Assembly (NCBI GenBank): GCA_023333565.1
Contig: JAJKFH010000553.1
Location: forward strand, 310,001 to 374,000
DNA length: 64,000 nt
Direction: 5' to 3'
Source: Puffinus mauretanicus
Lineage: Eukaryota > Chordata > Aves > Procellariiformes > Procellariidae
The notes beneath the pieces were generated by a model that did not search any database, had not been told where the DNA came from, and saw nothing but the letters and a program-made list of their open reading frames with translations. The first letter of the stretch is position 1. Every line of letters starts with the position of its first letter. Of the stretch, positions 1 to 31,354 are shown piece by piece. The position numbers and the translations under genes are program-made.

Positions 1-2789
1 TAAAGGAGATAGACGATGAATTCCACAGAATGGTTTATCTGTGATTTTGGAGTTATCTGGTGATGTACAGATCCCTGAGAACAGTCTCTTCCACTGGTTC
101 GTATTCTTCATGGTTCATTTATCAAACTGTGGAAGAACAAAGGGCAGCCAGGATCCCAACTCTGACAGCTAGAATTACTCTCTAACTCGAATTAGTCTAG
201 CAATTGAAAAACAACACAGTAACTGATGAATTATTTTGATAGAAAGCTCTGCAGCGTCAGTGTTTGCATTGGGCCCCAGCACTATGCGTGGGGCTGTCCC
301 TTGCTGATCACTCCAAGCAGCTTTGAAATTCACATAGATACTCATGGCCATTCCAGGCTCTTCCTAACTTCCAGAGGACCTCTTGATTCATTCTGATGCT
401 TCTAAGACTTTTATTGAAGCTTTTACTCTTTAAGAATACAACATTTTTTAGTCAAATACAGAAACGTGCATGAAGTATTTCAGCTATCAGGAAAATAAAC
501 TAAGATTAAAAAATAAGTGTTCCTAAAACTGATGAGGCTGCCACCTTTTATACTTAAACAAGGAGGCTGGACTGAAATTTAATAGTTTTGTGTTAATATT
601 GCTCTAAAAGGAAGACGATAGATAGAATTCAAAGGATCTTTCTTTTCAGTCTTAGTAACTGGATAAGAAACAGGGGATGCGTAAAGAGCTTGAGGTGAGA
701 GCTTTGATAGACTGTTATTTTCTAGAAGATACTAGGTAGTTGGGAGCAAAAGCCTCAAGCTTAAGTTTTAGCATAAGTAACATAAAAAAAGGTATTAATC
801 AGATAAAATGTCCAGTGAGAAGGTTGCGGCTGAAGAATGCTGTACCAGGCAGTCTCCATCAGGTGTGACATCGAATTTCTTTTTAGCACTAGCAAGGTAA
901 ACCTTCTTTGTTCTTCGCAAAGTTATTGCCTGTAGATAGCTGATTGTTCATGTACCCTTTACATTTTGCTGTTTTTGGAAGGGATCATAGGGACTGGATT
1001 TCAGTTACTGATCACTGATACACTATGCTGTCATCAAATAAAACTTGCTCATTGTCTGTACAGTGAAACATCTGTGCATTTGTGAAAATTAAATACAGCT
1101 TTGAATTGAGGATGGAATAGTGAGCTTCTCTCTGTATACTTCCAGCCCCACAAAACTGCCAGATTAAGATGCCTTATAGATGTCTGCAGAAATCATGCCA
1201 TCTTGGTGGTAAAGCTACTGTGTTTGAACCAAATCAGGTAGGAGAGACTGTTATTTTGAAGTAGGTTGTAGTGCTGGTTTGTCTTGCTGGTGGACAGTAA
1301 AATATGCATTGACGTCAGAACTAGCTGATCAGCATTCAGTTCATGAAGTGGGTCAGGTTTGTTTCTAACACACTCATACCTTTCCTTTATCAGTACCTCT
1401 CTCCTGATTATCTCCTTTGCTCGTATTACTATTCTAACAGAAGATCCATATGGCTCTATGAAGCCAGGCAGATTGAATTCTGTTGGTAATTTTAGAAGAA
1501 TAGATTAATTATGGCTCTGAAGCTAGTATCGCTTCTAAAGGATTTTTAGAGGTACAAATTAGAGACTACCTCATATTGCTGGATGCACAGCAGAAGTTGC
1601 AGTGGTTCTGGCAGGGAGCTTCCATTTCTCAAATTGCAAACGGGTCTGAAATCTTAGTCTGTTTCCATTTTTAACAGGAAAACAAATTCCATTTAAATGA
1701 TGAATGTTCAAAAAATGATACCTTCTAAATTCAAGATTGTTCTAAAGGGGGTAATGAGATTGAGAAACAAAATACCGCAAATGTTGAGAGCCAATATTTG
1801 CAGATTGCACAAACACAGTGTTTATTCAACTGAACACAATGCTGCAAATGATCGTATTTTTTTAATGTGCAGATTTAGGCAAATGTTAAGAAGATAAAGA
1901 TCCCTCCATTATATAATCTCAGTCCTCTGGTAACAAGTCCAATTTCAGTCCTTTTAGGATTCTGTGGCTGGCATATGTTTCTTTGAGGGCTGGCATATTT
2001 TTCCCTTAAACATCAGTAATGTTCTTAAAATCCATTTCTCTGGAATGAGAAAACTTAACCGTGGTGTTAGGTTAAAAACGATTACCTTTGATCCACAATA
2101 ATTATGGTAGATCAGCAATTGCAAAGTAGAAAAAAGGTGGAGGGGGGAAGAGAGAGAATGAGAAACTAGTGATTGTTTTATGCTTAATTGAATCCTGGCC
2201 ATTACAAAAAGTGGAACAACTAAACTGACAGTGCAATAATTAAAAATTGAGGAAGCCCAATGGACCAAGCATCCAGTATCCTATCTAAATCCTGAACTTT
2301 TTCTTTGAAATGGTTTTCGTGGATGCTATTAATTCTTGAGTTCTTAAGAAATGGTTTAACATCATTTGAAGACACAAGTGTAGAAAGCATAATGGAAACA
2401 AAAAGAGGTAACCATAATAATTTATGTACCCTAAAAAATAATGCTGATCTCCCCGCACAGGTAATTATTTTGTCCAACAATAGAATATAATTGGATTTCT
2501 AAAGATAAGAGCAGATTGCTGAAATATGCAACACTGTTTTTAAGTCCTATGTTACATGAAAAAGTCCAGTATGAATTAGTAGGTACCTGGCTCTTACTGT
2601 GCTTTGTATTGTCAATGCATGCTATTTTTTCAGCAGAAATTCATAACTGAAGGATACTGGTGTTCCTTGCCCATGAAAAAGGGAAGAAATTGAAGTTTTA
2701 GAACTGCAGATCAAAGACAGAATGAAGGAACCATTTTCCAGGTTTATAAGACACATGCTCCTAGACAAAGGCCACAGACTCATGAGGAA

Positions 2790-3015
2790 TTCCATACTGG
2801 GTCAGATCCATCTAGCAGTGACAAGGAGAGTATACCAGGCTGGCCGTTTTCTGCAGCCTATTCCCCTAGTGCTCATCCCTACCCCCAAACCCCAGTAGCC
2901 AGTATTGTTGTATTAGTGCTTATACAGAGTGCATCCTTGGCTACTTCTTCTAGTATCAATTTATAGACCTTTCATTCGTGGATTTGCCTAATAAAACTTA
3001 ATCGTCTGTGCTGTC
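2790..3015 (+). mobile_element. Old L3/CR1-like LINE fragment
   Basis: Degenerate match to the ancient amniote CR1/L3 3' segment. Recognisable pieces are CATACTGGGTCAGATCCATC, GCCAGTATTGTTG and ATTCGTGGATTTGCCTAATA. The copy is heavily mutated and recognised by memory of the consensus only. Confidence 0.45.
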
Positions 3016-6000
3016 ACAAGACCATCAGATGCAAGCCAATTGCTGCTGTCCCACCCAGTCAAGCACTGTCTCGACAGCGTAAGTTCTGTAATTCTGTTGC
3101 TTAGATAGGGAGCAAAGGTAACAGCCTTGCAAGGATCATGCCATTCAGTTCTAAGATGTACTTGCTCTTGAGCTACTTTTGGTAACCATAAATAAAACTA
3201 TTACGTGTTAAGGAATTAAGCATGTAAAGATAATAGTAAAAAACCAAAAATCCTAATTGTAACATAAACCTGAAGCTTCTCTTATATTGAGCAGTCAATA
3301 TAAAGACTCTGTTCTGTCTTTTGCTGTTCAGATTTGTTCATGTTTCTTTTTGAAGTGGCTTCCATGTGTCCCCATTCACCAAATAGCTAATTTAAATCCA
3401 GTCTGGATAGGCAAAGTGTTTCACTTTCTTTGGAATTGAAATCTTGCGTATTTCCAAGCAGGTCATGCTTTCTATAGCTGTGCTTACAAATATACGTACA
3501 TGTACTTGTGAATCTGATACAAAGATTTATGAGGGTGGCACCTGAGTAGGAGCTGCAGTTCAGACATAAAGATTGATATTTATCTGCAGTACTAAGAGGA
3601 TGTTGAAAATCTGACAAATTCAAGGTAAGTGAAGGGAGAGATCAGATTTAACGACATCTATACAGACAGCAAAATGCTTCTGAGAGAAGAAATTGCTTCA
3701 TGTCTCCTGAAGTATTGTCAAGGTTGCCAAGCCAATTATGTGTGAAGAAAAGTCTCCTCAAAGAGAATAAAAAAATTCACAACAAAAGTCTAGCTGTGAT
3801 AGGAAAAAGGCAGGTGACATACAGCGATTAGGGGATTTTTTGGTTGAAGATTTTATTGTTTCCCCCTCTGTTACTGTAGCTGCAGTTGCAGTTGTTTCAG
3901 AACTGAAGGAGGACATAAAAGGAAGGATAGCATGAATGTTATATTCAGTGTTTCCTGTGTAGATTTGGAATCTGAGCTGTCCTTGGCCGTTTGCACCTCA
4001 AGAGTATGGTGACATGCCAGGATGCCATTGTGTAACTGTTCATGCAACTGCCGGGCATTCTGTGTGCTTGCAGAGCATGACACTGTTACAGATCTCGTGT
4101 GTGGTCTGACCTTCAAATAGTCTTTCTGGCATTGTAGCGTTCTTACTGATAAGCAGTGGGGCTCTTCTTTGATTATGGACAAGTCCCAAAAGTTCATTGC
4201 TGTGAGATTGGGTATCTGATTTTCTGACTTTGAGCTAACACACTGACCTCGGACTGATGTTGGAGATTTAACCTCTTGAGGGTTCCACCTGTACCAGATA
4301 TTTACAGTAGTGCAAGATGTTCTCTTGTAACAAGGTATGTTAATTATCTGGAATACAATATTAATTTAGGGACATTGGGTTCAAAGGGTGGAATGAAGCT
4401 TAAATATTTGTCTGTCTTTTAAGTTTCCAGTCTGATTGTTGACAATGCAAAAATAGATGAGGGATAAGAGTATCACATGTCATCACAAAAATGACAGCTC
4501 ATCATTAGCAGTCAGCACACAGATACATAAATCTCTAGGAGCTAGGGTGATTGTAGGTCTGATTTAATCAATCACTGTTTCCAGCAAACTCAATCATTCC
4601 TGTTTGAACTAGAGTTTATCTCTTTAAAAGTACTCAGATTTCTAATCAGATTTTTAGAGTAATCAATCCACCAAATACTACTATGCTGCCCTAGAAGATG
4701 ATTCTAAATCAAATCCATTAAGAGAAATTATGGAATACAACCATTTTGAAGTTATTTATGCCCCAGAGCCCCTTTACCAAAGCAGTTTGCATAAGTCCGA
4801 AGGCTCTGATCATCATCTTTTTTCAGTAGATTCTCATGAATTGTTTCTTCCAGACTGAAGCCATGGGCTGCAGCTCCTTAATTGTCACTAGGATCACTTT
4901 AGCAGATTTGATGTCAGATAAGCCCTGTAGTTCTAGTCTTGAAGGGAGGATGACAAGGCTATCTAATGACCAAATCGGCTTTGCTAGAAGAGAGATTTAC
5001 TTGTTCAGAACAAAAGCATTTTGGGGAGGAAATACAAAAGGTAAAACTGCAAGGATATAAGAGATGTATCTATTCCTGCTTTGTGTGAATACAAATAATG
5101 GGTATGGTTAGTTTGTGAGAAATGAAAAGGATTAATCCTACAACTGTGGGTGACACTGAAGAGCTCCATGGATTGAATTACTGTAAACAGATCTTATTCA
5201 TGGAGTGTTAAGGACCTGAATCTTTGCAGAATTTTTGTTGCAGAGGAATTGGCATGCCAAGTTTCTATTGACTTTAACGTGTTGCTATTATTGTTAGCCT
5301 TTTATAATGACCTTGCAAATCCCATCCCACAGGCATTTTGAACCTTGCAGAAAAGAGCAGGAACACTCTATTCTATACTCTCTCTGCTGCACATTGGAAG
5401 TGGGTGTCCCAGAATTACTCCCATGGTTAGGCTTTATCTGCACACAAGGGTTCCTGCAGCAAATGGTGCAGTTAGTGTTCGTGCAATTGTCAGCTGTCTC
5501 TGGGAATACGTTCTGTATAGCTGCACTGAGGCACTTTGGGATCACTTCCAGGACACATGAAGATTGGATACTTTTTTTTCCTGCAAGAGGAATTACGAGA
5601 ATGTCTTGGGAGTTATTGGCACCAGAGAGATTTAGCTCTTGTCTTTGCAGCAGAGTTACTGGACTTTACTGGAGTACAAGGAGCCAGAGCACCTGCCCAT
5701 CTGTCTGTGAAGCAAGACTGAGTTTTCAGAATACCTGCAGATCCAAATTAGAGGTTTTCCTGGGTGGATAATTGCAGGGTTAGTACAGCCTGGGAAAAGT
5801 TTTTGACGGCCCAATATGGAATTATCTGTAATGGGCTCAGTCCCTGACCTAGTTTCTTTAAGGGTTCTAGACAAATAAAGAGCAGTCTTTTGGCAGCTTT
5901 GGGTTAGATCTAGAAGTTTCAGGTGTGTGGTCAGATAGCTGAAAGTAGATGCAGCCTATTTTCCCATGTTTTCAACACAACCTTGCTGCTGCTGCTAATT

Positions 6001-6454
6001 AAGCTAGTATCTTTATCATCCAATCATGGACTAGGAGTATCCTGCTTATTTTTAGACTTCATCTCTTATGATAGCAAATTCAGAAATCTCTGTAAAAAGA
6101 TTTTACAGAATGACTAGTTTATTTAAAAGAAAAGGCAATTTCTGATCAGTTGTTGAGACAGTGATGAATTATGTGCAGCGTATTGGACTGTATAGTTACA
6201 ACTGAGGGAAAAACACGTAAGGCCAACGTTTACAAAAGGAAATGAGACTTAGCGTTTCCCCTTATACCCTGATCTGTTTGGGTCACTGACTGAGATGTGC
6301 CCAGAGCATGTGATGTACATTAAAGATGGCAGAAAATTTACAGCAGAATTACAGCATCGAATTTCAGGCTGTGGAAATGTTGAGGCAAAAGTTTTCAGCA
6401 GAGACTGACTGGTTTCTATTTGCTGTTTAGAGAATGACCAGGCACTTCAGTTAT

Positions 6455-6565
6455 GCCTGGCCCTGGCCTGGGTCAGTCACTGATTTGTTATTTGAATTTG
6501 GGCTAGTCTATTAACTTCTCTGTTCCAGTGTCCTCACCTGTAAAACTGGTATGCTGTTTCACACC
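6455..6565 (+). mobile_element. MIR-like SINE fragment
   Basis: The text GGGCTAGTCTATTAACTTCT, then TGTCCTCACCTGTAAAACTG, follows the conserved MIR/CORE-SINE segment (in MIR: gggcaagtcacttaacctct ... tcctcatctgtaaaatggg). Old and diverged. Confidence 0.5.
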
Positions 6566-7455
6566 CTAAAACCCCTGATGAGAGAGACAAATTCCATAAT
6601 CAATACCTTGAAATTCCTAAATACAAAGAGCTGCTTTATGCATATTGCAAAATATTTTTAGATGCATTTTTTGTAGAACACCACCACTGAGAACTGGTCT
6701 AAGTGAGGTTAGACATTTATATTGCTGTATCTAGCTGTTCCTTCAAGATTACCACAAATGAGCTTTAGGATAAAATGAGGACAGAATGACATTGATTGTG
6801 TGTGTGTAACTGTGGCTGATCTACAGTTACCAGTTGCTTACCTGAATCAAATGGGCCACCAACACAAGGTATGTAAAAAAGGCCAGTTTATATTATGAAT
6901 GCCCCCAAGTAATATTGCTGCTAAATGGAATAGTGACTGTTTTTATTACCTTACAGTGCACGTTACCCACTGTAAAGATTTCCATACCGAGAGCTGGATG
7001 GTTGCATAGTCTTGATTCTCTGTTATTCCTAATTAGTCCATTTCATTAAAGACAACTAAAAATATCTGCTTATATTAGTGATACTGTTTAACACAATGGA
7101 GGGTCAGCAGTGCGATGCAGTAAGGAAGCAGAGGTGAGGAAGGTATTAAATAGGTAGTCTTTGTAATAAGAATTAACCAGTGTAACACAAAGACTTGGAA
7201 TATCTTTCTAAGTCTTATAGATTTCTTCCTGAAATCTTTAGTGACCTCGTAGTTAAAAGAATTCATGAAAACAGCCAAAAGGCCTATGAGATCATGCTGT
7301 TTGTGTATGTTTCCCAGATAACTTTTGAATCTGTTGCTTGCCCGTAACCAAATTTGACAGAGAGCAGGAACCTCAAAAGCCAAAAACATTCCCGCAGGTT
7401 CATGTATAGGTGTTAAAGCAGTGGGTGGTATGTCTTACCTGTGGAGACAGTTGCA

Positions 7456-7892
7456 GAAGCAGCCACAAAAATGATCAGAGGGATGGAACACTTCTTCTAT
7501 GAGGACAGGCTGAGAGAGTGGGGTTGTTCAGCATGGAGAAGAGAAGGCTCCAGGGAGACGTTATTGCGGCCTTTCAGTGCTTACGAGAAAGATGGGGACA
7601 AACTTTTCAGCAGGGCCTGTTGTGACAGGACAAGGGTAATGGTTTTAAACTAAAAAAGGGTAGATTTAGACTAGATGTAAGGAAGAAATTTTTTACAATG
7701 AAGGTGTTGAAACACTGGAACAGGTTGCCCAGAGAGGTGGTAGATGCCCCAGTCCTGGAAACATTCAAGGTCAGGTTGGACAGGGGTCTAAGCAACCTGA
7801 GCTAGTTGAAGATGTCCCTGCTCATTGCAGGGGGCATTGGACTAGATGACCTTTAAAGGTCCCTTCCAACCCAAACTATTGTATGATTCTGT
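7456..7892 (+). mobile_element. CR1 LINE 3' end, sense
   Basis: About 440 bp of CR1 3' sequence. It includes the end of the ORF2 region (CTGAGAGAGTGGGGTTGTTC, GAGAAGAGAAGGCTCCAGGG), the 3' UTR (AACAGGTTGCCCAGAGAGGT, GGACTAGATGACCTTTAAAG) and the tail ATTGTATGATTCTGT, a decayed ATTCTATG repeat. It is 5' truncated, as is usual, and lies in a SIK2 intron. Confidence 0.93.
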
Positions 7893-10022
7893 ACGTTATT
7901 ACATGCTAAGGAAAATCTTGGAAGACTGAAGAAAAAAATGCTCTAAACGCCTCTTCAGTTCTGGTGTTCCCAAAACTGCTTCTTCTGCCTATGTTCATTT
8001 TTGATGTATGTTGCAGGAAGGGTTCTATTAAAAGAACCTGCTGGAGGTCATGTGTCCTTCTGTTAGGAAAGCAACCAAATACCTTTACTGTTATGCTCAG
8101 TGTAAATAGTCCAATTCAATTTCTATACTGCTTCTCTAAAACAATGCCAGGTTAACTTCATCTAAGCCTGGTAAGTTTTTGTTTAATATTTCAGTATTGC
8201 TTTTGATTTTGAGGGTTCTCTCATGGTTTTATAGCTCATGATGTATGATGAGAGCACCAGGCTCTTTTCTCTGAGTAACACAACCTATACAAATAGAAGC
8301 AAATGGAGTGGTACCAGCAGTGCCTGTACTGTGTCTGCTCACCACAGTGTTTATCAGTTTTGCTATGTGCTGATCAGCACCGCATTGTATTAACATACCT
8401 CTGAGGTATTCGGTGCTTGATAGTACTAAATCAATGGCCTGATTACTGTTTATCATCACTGTTGACTTTCACGGGATTCCTTGAGTCACATCAGCATGCA
8501 GTATTACTCTGCAGGTGCAGGAGCCTGGTTAGCTACAAGGGTAAAAGCATTATCACCTTAAGAAAAGAAGCACCTTCTGTAACTTTCTACTACATAGTTT
8601 GCTCCAATGTGGAAAAAGTGGCAGGGAACAGTTAAATCATTGTTCACACAGTAGTAGACCAGTGACGAACATAAACAATGTTGCTGCGCTTGACAGTCTT
8701 TGCATGTCACCTTCTTTGCTTTAGTATTAACAGCATTTGTTGTCACAGAGAACATACAGAATGGCCTGCAACGCAAGTGGAGTAAAGGACTAAGCAGTAT
8801 GGAGCGGTAATGCTGGGAGCAACAGGGTGGAATGTCGGCTTCATTGAATTCCATGAGAAAACTCCACTATACTTAAGTGGAACAAGTATTTTGATTCATG
8901 GTGTGAACAGGTGTATCCAAACACTGTGCTCCAATGGCTTTTATTAAAAGCCTGATGAATAAGAGCTTTGTGTATTAATACTGAGGAGCGTCATGGAAGG
9001 ACTGTATTCAGAATGGGTATCTGCACTGGATGTAGGAGGGACTGTTAGGATTCTGGCAGGAAGAGTAAAGAATGCTAAAGCAAATGATGTATGAACGAAG
9101 CAAAGGGAGCAAGAGTGATGGCAGGATATAAGAGGAACTGGAGGATCTCGGCTGTGAAGAGCTCCACTGGTAAGAGTGGAGTAGAAGGCAAGAGAGCTAC
9201 AGATCAGAGCACCTGGGAGTGGTAGCAGCCACCTGAAATTCTGCATTTTGAAAATAATCAGTTTCATTTCAGTCATTAAGCTAGCTTCCTCAATATTAAT
9301 GTTGTTTGCTGTAGTCTAGTAAAAAAAAATGCAACCTGGGAGAGCAGCAACAGGGGAAGCTAAAAAAAAATTGCATCAAACTCTATCTGACTTCATGTTT
9401 CTATGCAATAATGGCTGTCATTTTGCTTTTCACTATAGGATTATTACAAATGGTGACTAATACTGAAGTCCCATGGGACCCATGGCTGGTCCCATATTAA
9501 GCCATAAGAAGAAACATTTAAAAGAACTGCTTAGTTGTGGAATAGTAAATTTCAGTTGTAGATTGAAAGAGCTGTAGACAATCCCAGTAGCAGAGTTTCC
9601 TTCCTAGCAAAAGGCTTCATGTTTTCCGATGCTTGTTGCTTTTGGTAGAGTTCCTTCCTGCCATCTCCAAAGTTGATGCTTTTGTTGTCAATATTTGTTA
9701 TGTATCCAGAGCTAGAGAGCACCTAAAGAAAACTCAGGAAATCTTAGATCCAGTACAGAACCTCGGATATCTCTTGGCAAGTAAATAAGCTCATATGTAT
9801 GCATGATTGTCAGTTTGTTGAATTTTAGTGATGGCTGTTTATAAGCTTGGATTTAGCAAACTGTAGAAGTTTACTCAAAACTCCTACAGGTTGTGAAGTT
9901 TTGCAGAGTGTTTTAATAACTACGTAGTTGTCATGAAAATAGCAGTATAGGACATTCAGCATCCCAATAAATGTTTTCGGTGGGAGTACTGATGGAAGGA
10001 TTTGTGATAGAGCCTTTCATGA

Positions 10023-27972
<17,950 letters not shown>

Positions 27973-28356
27973 TATCATGGGGTGACTAACATGAGAGTGG
28001 AAGACAGGACAAATGGAGAAGCATGTGAATTTTTGTTTTTTGTTCCTACCCCAATGTTCATGGTAATTTTTTAACCCTTGAATTAACAAGGAACTAAAAA
28101 TCCACCTGGCTGGGAAAAAAGCAGAAGGTGGCAAGAAGTGTTTGGCCACTAGCTCCTCTTGCTGGTGGCAGGGGCTAGAGAACAGATAGTGCAGTTTCAT
28201 CCCACAAAGAACTAGTTTGCATAGAAGGAGGCAAAAAAAGTGACTTTTAGAGGAAAGAAATAGCCCCTTCTAAAAAAATCGGGGAGTTTGTCAGCATTCA
28301 TCTAACATTCACTTGGAGAAATGAGAATGAGTGCACATTGTATTGTACTTCTTGGC

Positions 28357-28362
28357 AATAAA
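28357..28362 (+). terminator. SIK2: Proximal polyadenylation signal AATAAA
   Basis: A perfect AATAAA hexamer lies 385 nt after the SIK2 stop, with a U-rich run (TAGTTTTCATTG) shortly downstream. It could give a short-UTR mRNA isoform. Confidence 0.5.
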
Positions 28363-30976
28363 AGCAATAGTTTTCATTGAAATTCAGGGTAGATTTGGGT
28401 CTGCACTGATGGCAACTGTAACACTCTTGAAACAGTAGCATGAGGTGGAATTAAAGGAAAGTTGCACTTAGACATCCAGTTGCTGGTTAAGCTACTGATC
28501 TGGAACTACTCCATGGTAAGTCTCTGAGACCATCAGGCATCTCAGGCAGCCTCCGCTTCCTCCTGCTAGCAAGTAAACAGTATTTCCCAAGCTTGCCAAG
28601 GAACTCTTAATTGTCTACTAAGGGAAGCTTCTGGATCTCTGCTAAGTGACATCTTGACTTTGTCAAAAGACACCTGGAACTGACACAGGGCACCACAGTG
28701 TTTTGTGGAGACCTCTGGGTGGGGATCAGAATACTAAAGGATAAAGGATTAGCTAACAGAGATAGAAGGTAAGAAGTACCATGAGAAAAATCAAGAGCTG
28801 CAGTAATGGCATTAAAAAAAAAATCCACCTGGGTGGCTTTTGAAATCAACTCTTTTTGCAGGCAGGCCTTTGTGGAGGGCTCAGTCTTGGAGAAGTTCCG
28901 ATCACTGGAAAGGATCCATCTGTCCTTCTGTTGCATTTTAAAAACAAGCAAACAAACTGTGTTTTGAATTTGCAGTATGTGTTGCTGGTGGTTTATTGAG
29001 CTTTGTATATTTGGACAATTATTTAGGGTTTTAGAACTTAAGGATAAAAACAATGAGCTTAAAAAAAACCCATGTGAAGTGATAGTGCTGTGCCTTTTTC
29101 AGTTCTTTATCAGCCTATATGCTTTTTTCTGAAGAAAGTAGACAATACCCCATTTATATCCTTGCTATAACCAAAGTCACTTCAGAGCACATGTTCCACC
29201 ATGTGGAACATAATGTTTAACTTTCTTAGTGTTTTGATTGCTCATGTATATATAACATTGAAAGTATTACAGCAATATTTAGCATCACGAACTGTTGATG
29301 TATCAACCATTTCAAGAAATACTAAACTCAACAAGCAGTTGTGTTTCCAGAACTTTCAGTCATGAAATGCGAGTCATAGGAGGATTGTTCAGAAATCTGC
29401 AGAAGCTTTAGATCTCTAGTTTGGGTTTTGTCTCTAGCCTTTAAGTATTGTGGGACATTACGGAATGATAGACAAACGAGGCTCACAGCTAGACAGTTCA
29501 GCCCTTTTCTGAGCAAACATTAAGCACAACTGCAGGTTCATTAAAGCACAAAGAATGGCAGAGAAACTGTGCTGATCACATACATAGAAAAAAAACACTG
29601 TTTACTGGAAAGTTTGGTGAACTAAGGTCTTTGATACTACAAATAATGAGGGTGTAGTCACCAAACTCGAAGTTTGGGTATTCAGGGCACATGGTCACTT
29701 AAAAATAGAATGGGTTGAACAGGTAGCAGAAAGAAGAAACAAACAAACAGTAGTAGTACTTCTGGTATGTTGGTTCTTCCGTATTTGTCAAATCACAGAT
29801 CCTACCAAGCTAGAAAAAGGAGTTCTCAAAGCTGCTCTTTTTTCCTTCACTAGAAAGGTGGATAATCAGCCAGCATTTACAGCAATAAGACCACATTTAA
29901 ATGTGGAATAGTAGGACTTCAGTCACTGCATTGTAGGCTGTGTAAAGGCAGGAAGGGTTTAACAACTGACAGAAGGTACCTTGCTTCCCATATACTACAA
30001 TTAGAGAGGCAACTCCTGTTGCTATGTAGCCTGCTCTAATATTAGTCCAGTTGGGCAGCTGGACTCAATCCATAAGCGCTCAGCTTCTACCTCTGGTATC
30101 ACAGTGATTCTGAAGGCATCAGCAAAGGAGAGTTAAAGAATCACATCCATACACTACTTATGTGATTCAAGATAAAGAGAGCTAGAAAGCTCTACTTTAA
30201 ATAGCTGAGATGATAGAAAATGTTTTTATTGTGTGGTTTCCCTTCAAAAGGAAACTCATCTGACACAGTAAATAGCTATGGAACACAGAAACCCCTATGA
30301 CACCTTAAGTGACTAACAAAGGGAAGGGAAGCAGCTTGACAAATACTGCAGCATAACAGACCAGATATTTCACTACTGCAAAAAAAGAAAAAGAGGCAAC
30401 AGAGAGTCCTGTCCTTTCATTCCTTCTTCCCTACCCCACAGCATAATAAACACTTTCTGGAATTTTAATATCTGACCAAGCACTTAAGGAACTATGCAGT
30501 GAAAACTGCTAAGAGGACACACAACACCTATGGAGACGGGCCCAGTTCTGCTCTAGGAGCTGGATTACTGCCATAACTATAACCACTTCCCCATCCAACA
30601 CCAGGATACTGTACATGTATTGGACTGTACTGGACTCAAAGATAAAAATAATTCTGTTCCCAAGTTCTGTGATTCATTTATCAGGATGTGCCAACTAGTC
30701 TAAGCTCACTTGAGCTTTGCAGTGCTGGTAAGGGGGAAGCTACAGTGTTTTTTAATGTAGTTTAGACTGACTCTTCCCCTCAACCAAAACCATATTTAAC
30801 ATTTCATGTAATTTCCTTTAAAGCCAATTAGAATAAAAGGCTTCTAATGCCTTCTAATATGGCAGAGTATCCATTGGGCACCACTTCATATTACTTTGAA
30901 GTGGCTTTTTTTGTTCAAATCTGTTATGTCTAACATTAGAGAACTGTTTACACTACTGTTAAGAGTAATTATTAGC

Positions 30977-30982
30977 TTTATT
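30977..30982 (-). terminator. Candidate poly(A) signal of the antisense gene
   Basis: TTTATT on + is AATAAA on -. It lies 282 nt beyond the proposed stop at 31264. If used, the transcript would overlap the last part of the SIK2 3' UTR. Confidence 0.35.
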
Positions 30983-31230
30983 ATCTTGTATTACAGACTC
31001 CTTTGAAGAGACTTTGGTGTGATGTATATGGGGTAAAAATTTCATATGGAGAAAAGTGCAATATGTGTGTGTGTGGTACGTTCTTTAATGTATTTTTTTA
31101 AGGAGTTAGAGTCTCTGCTTTGGGATAAATGCACTAGTTTTGTGAGCTCCAGTTTGGCAAGTTCATCTGTAGTATTTACATGCAACTGATATGCTGGACT
31201 CTGTAAAGCAATTACAGTGTATTAATACAA

Positions 31231-31236
31231 AATAAA
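31231..31236 (+). terminator. SIK2: Distal polyadenylation signal AATAAA
   Basis: A perfect AATAAA hexamer ends the stretch that reads like a 3' UTR, followed by a T-rich segment (CATTTCATTTTTAAAT). It is the probable main SIK2 poly(A) site. The stop codon of the proposed antisense gene is only 28 bp to the right. Confidence 0.6.
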
Positions 31237-31263
31237 GAATATGTGCATTTCATTTTTAAATAT

Positions 31264-31354
31264 CTAGTGAGCTAAAGCAGCCCATGCTGCTCTTGTGTTC
31301 TTAGCAGCCTCTTTCAGTATTATATTGAGGTTATTTTCTCTCTGACGCACCAAG
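31264..31354 (-). CDS. Putative antisense gene, terminal coding exon
   Basis: The acceptor is TTTTCTTTTTTGTCATTTGTAG (shown in two parts: TTTTCTTTTTTG, TCATTTGTAG), with a good pyrimidine tract. The 91 coding nt enter in phase 2 and give VRQRENNLNIILKEAAKNTR then AAWAALAH and TAG (31264-31266, read as CTA on +). The composition is rich in K, E, R, A and L, like an amphipathic helix. Confidence 0.5.

Larger units (their letters stand above)
27973..31255 (+). other. SIK2: SIK2 3' UTR
   Basis: This runs from the SIK2 stop to just past the last AATAAA (31231-31236). A long 3' UTR is normal for SIK2. It contains a proximal AATAAA at 28357-28362, AU-rich stretches and a GTGCAATA 8-mer at 31056-31063. 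The 148-codon antisense ORF at 28607-29053 shows no splice or protein support and looks like chance. The cleavage position is inferred, not observed. Confidence 0.7.

Noticed and set aside
897..904. TTTTTAG plus GTAAAC pair suggesting a SIK2 microexon near 885-897
   Set aside because: It would be only about 10 nt and no SIK2 kinase-lobe sequence is present.
28607..29053. 148-codon ORF antisense to the SIK2 3' UTR
   Set aside because: No protein-like pattern and no splice or poly(A) support.
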